Shown here piece after piece: positions 62,431 through 64,000 of a stretch of DNA of 64,000 bases (its first letter is position 1; every line of letters begins with the position of its first letter). The DNA comes from Globodera rostochiensis. Taxonomy: Eukaryota > Nematoda > Chromadorea > Rhabditida > Heteroderidae. The notes beneath the pieces were generated by a model that had not been told where the DNA came from, made no database searches, and saw nothing but the letters and a program-made list of their open reading frames with translations. Location of the stretch: positions 2,651,214 to 2,715,213 of the forward strand of contig JAEVLN010000003.1 in NCBI GenBank assembly GCA_018350325.1. Direction: 5' to 3'. A program made the position numbers and the translations under genes.

Positions 62431-62770
62431 TGATCAAATTAAATGCCCTCCGGCGCACAGAATTGGCTTCTCTCTCCATTCGTTCGTTCCATCCGTGTAT
62501 GCTGCTGACTGATCTGATCAAAAGGCGCTTCGGCGCAAGACTCCCTGTTCACTCTTTGAACCCGCATGCTGATCTGTTGATCAAGACCTTTCAGCAAACA
62601 GAAAGAGTATCTCCGCTTCTTCGTTCTTTCCACCCACCCACATGCTGGTCTGCTGATCAAAAGGCCCTCCGACGCAAAAGCCTATCGGCTTCTTCTCTTT
62701 TCCATCCCATCATAAGGATCGGCTGCCCTCCGGCGAACGGAGGCGCTGCTTCTCTCTGCCATTGATCTGC
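62431..62770 (+). repeat. Imperfect tandem repeat, ~90-110 bp unit
   Basis: About four units share 'tgctgatctg(c)tgatcaaaa', 'ggccctccggcgca' and 'ggcttcttctctttccatccat' in the same order. Spacing is irregular and mismatches are many. Confidence 0.6.
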
Positions 62771-63015
62771 CGCCGCCCTCCCTACATATTCATACAACAA
62801 CCAGCTCTTCCCCCAAGCAATTTATCGCCCATCCTTTCCCCCCCCCTCCCCTCACATTCAATCCACGCCCATTTCGTTCCTCAAATGCGCATTTGTCTTT
62901 GGTTGCTTTGTTCGTTGGATGGGTTCCAAATGCGCATCCCAAGCAACCTTTAAGCAGCCTCCTGCTGATCTGATTTTCATCCCAACTCCGCTCATTTTAT
63001 GCCATTCATCCGCAT

Positions 63016-63097
63016 CAGTGATGTAACCGGATTCCGGATTTCCGGACACTTTTTTGATCCGGATTCCAGACTTTTTTGGCATCCGGTTACATGCCTG
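63016..63097. mobile_element. 82-bp CCGGTTACA-type hAT MITE
   Basis: The ends CAGTGATGTAACCGGATTCC and GGCATCCGGTTACATGCCTG are inverted, with 'ccggattccgg' palindromes inside. The flanks atccgcat and atccacgc are similar but not identical. Confidence 0.7.
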
Positions 63098-63106
63098 ATC
63101 CACGCA

Positions 63107-63492
63107 TTCTCCTCATCCTCCTCCTCTTCCTCCTCCTCCTCTTCCTCTTCTTCCTCCTCCTCCTCTTCCTCCTCTTCCTCCTCCTCTTCCTTCTCCTCTT
63201 CCTCCTCCTCTTCCTTCTCCTCTTCCTGCTCCTCTTCCTCCTCCTCTTCCTCCTCCTCTTCCTTCTCCTCTTCCTCCTCCTCTTCCTTCTCCTCTTCCTG
63301 CTCCTCTTCCTCCTCCTCTTCCTCCTCCTCCTCTTCCTCTTCTTCCTCCTCCTCCTCTTCCTCCTCTTCCTCCTCCTCTTCCTCCTCTTCCTCCTCCCCT
63401 TCCTTCTCCTCTTCCTCCTCCTCTTCCTTCTCCTCTTCCTGCTCCTCTTCCTCCTCCTCTTCCTCCTACTCCTCCTCCTCCTCCTCTTCCAT
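63107..63492 (+). repeat. TCC/CTTCCTCC pyrimidine minisatellite
   Basis: About 385 bp of 'tcctcctcttcc' and 'ttctcctcttcctgc' units. The poly-Ser, poly-Leu and Arg-Lys/Gly-rich open frames through it are artefacts. Confidence 0.95.
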
Positions 63493-63636
63493 CGTCCACC
63501 CTTAATCAATCTATCCATCCTTTCATCTTCCATTCATCTCCTTCATAATACTCACATCATCTTCCTTATCATCCTCATCCATCTTCCACCCTTTCACATC
63601 ATTCATCATCAGTCATTAGTGCTTAATTAAGCTCCG

Positions 63637-63871
63637 ATGCTCAATTTCTCGCTGGAGCACATTCTCCGGCGTCTCTTCCGTCGCTATGGCCGATTTGTTT
63701 ACCGCTGTCGATGGCCAATGTTTTTGGTGGGTGCCCTTTGATCTTTTGGCCTCAAATTTTGTCCCCCCCCCGGCATTCTGTTTTCAAATTGCCCTTTTTT
63801 AAGGTCCCTCCGCTGATTTCGCTTTGTTTGTCCGTCGGTTTCTTTTGGTTCGGCGAATTGGAAGTGAACGA
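63637..63871 (+). CDS. Patched-related (PTR) protein, 5' end only
   Basis: Exon 1 (63637-63726) encodes MLNFSLEHILRRLFRRYGRF VYRCRWPMFL and ends at a GTGGG donor. Exon 2 starts after TTTTTTAAG at 63804 in phase 0 with VPPLISLCLSVGFFWFGELE VNDPG. A short cytosolic N-terminus (LRRLFRRYGRFVYRCRWPMF), one membrane helix, and the 'GFFWFGELEVNDPGLL' start of the first luminal loop are typical of nematode PTR proteins, relatives of Patched and NPC1 that act in cuticle and membrane trafficking. The exon 2 donor is probably CCCGG|GTTTG near 63871. The rest of the gene lies beyond the window. Confidence 0.7.
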
Positions 63872-64000
63872 CCCGGGTTTGTTGGTTCAGTTCAACATGT
63901 TCATGTCCGGTCCCATTGCTTTTCTCCTTCCAATCCCCGCTGACCGTTGGACCCTAACCCCCTCCCTGATCAAGGCTTAGCTTGCTTTTTCTTGATTGGA

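Noticed and set aside
61846..62433. 195-codon open frame after ifb-1
   Set aside because: Passes through poly-G and low-complexity sequence, no recognisable protein features, and competing frames are open on the other strand.
62999..63630. Long frames of poly-Ser, poly-Leu/Phe and, on minus, Arg/Lys- or Gly-rich repeats
   Set aside because: Artefact of the TCC/CTTCC minisatellite; every frame is open and there is no start or splice context.

Overview
The window is nuclear DNA from a nematode, most likely a plant-parasitic tylenchid. This is inferred: intact genes resemble nematode unc-3/COE, ifb-1, an IL-17-like ilc-17 gene, MO25 and PA28-gamma. Coding exons are moderately GC-rich, introns are short and AT-rich, some introns use GC donors, and very long poly-G/poly-C tracts are everywhere. 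There is no bacterial, organellar or viral gene content. Exon boundaries were read by hand from splice signals and reading-frame phase; where all phases close, confidence is high.

Layout, left to right. 1-0.9 kb: a foldback element. 1.0-3.3 kb: a broken, chimeric copy of an intermediate-filament gene, then an orphan antisense exon of a Patched-related protein. 3.4-10.4 kb: repeats (two hAT-type elements with 8-bp target duplications, one carrying a tRNA-like sequence) and an orphan dynein heavy-chain exon. 10.5-11.9 kb (+): an IL-17-like cytokine. 12.7-16.4 kb (-): the ADA2 transcription adaptor. 17.4-18.8 kb (-): proteasome activator PA28-gamma. 19.4-20.4 kb (+): a four-pass membrane protein. 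20.7-21.6 kb (-): a RUN-domain protein. 23.2-26.4 kb (+): a decaying endoplasmin (HSP90B) copy. 27.6-28.3 kb (-): a compact Fic protein. 29.4-31.3 kb (-): TFIIH p62. 31.3-33.6 kb: tandem and mobile repeats. 35.5-37.9 kb (+): an unrecognised gene. 38.8-43.6 kb (-): MO25 and an N-terminal RASSF, closely spaced and possibly one operon. 44-45.2 kb: a mobile element and an unidentified gene remnant. 46.3-46.7 kb (+): a small secreted protein. 48.1-49.0 kb: a GA-rich minisatellite. 49.9-55.1 kb (+): unc-3. 57.3-60.6 kb (+): ifb-1 with two alternative first exons. 63.6 kb to the end (+): the 5' end of a Patched-related gene.

Most genes are unrelated housekeeping or developmental genes, so no pathway cluster is evident. 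The most distinctive features are a family of hairpin repeats phased 123-124 bp apart inside three differently ended hAT-like elements, several non-canonical introns, a Fic protein lacking the usual inhibitory glutamate, an IL-17-like cytokine, a signal-peptide-bearing small protein, and a set of recent gene fragments (intermediate filament, HSP90B, dynein, Patched-related).
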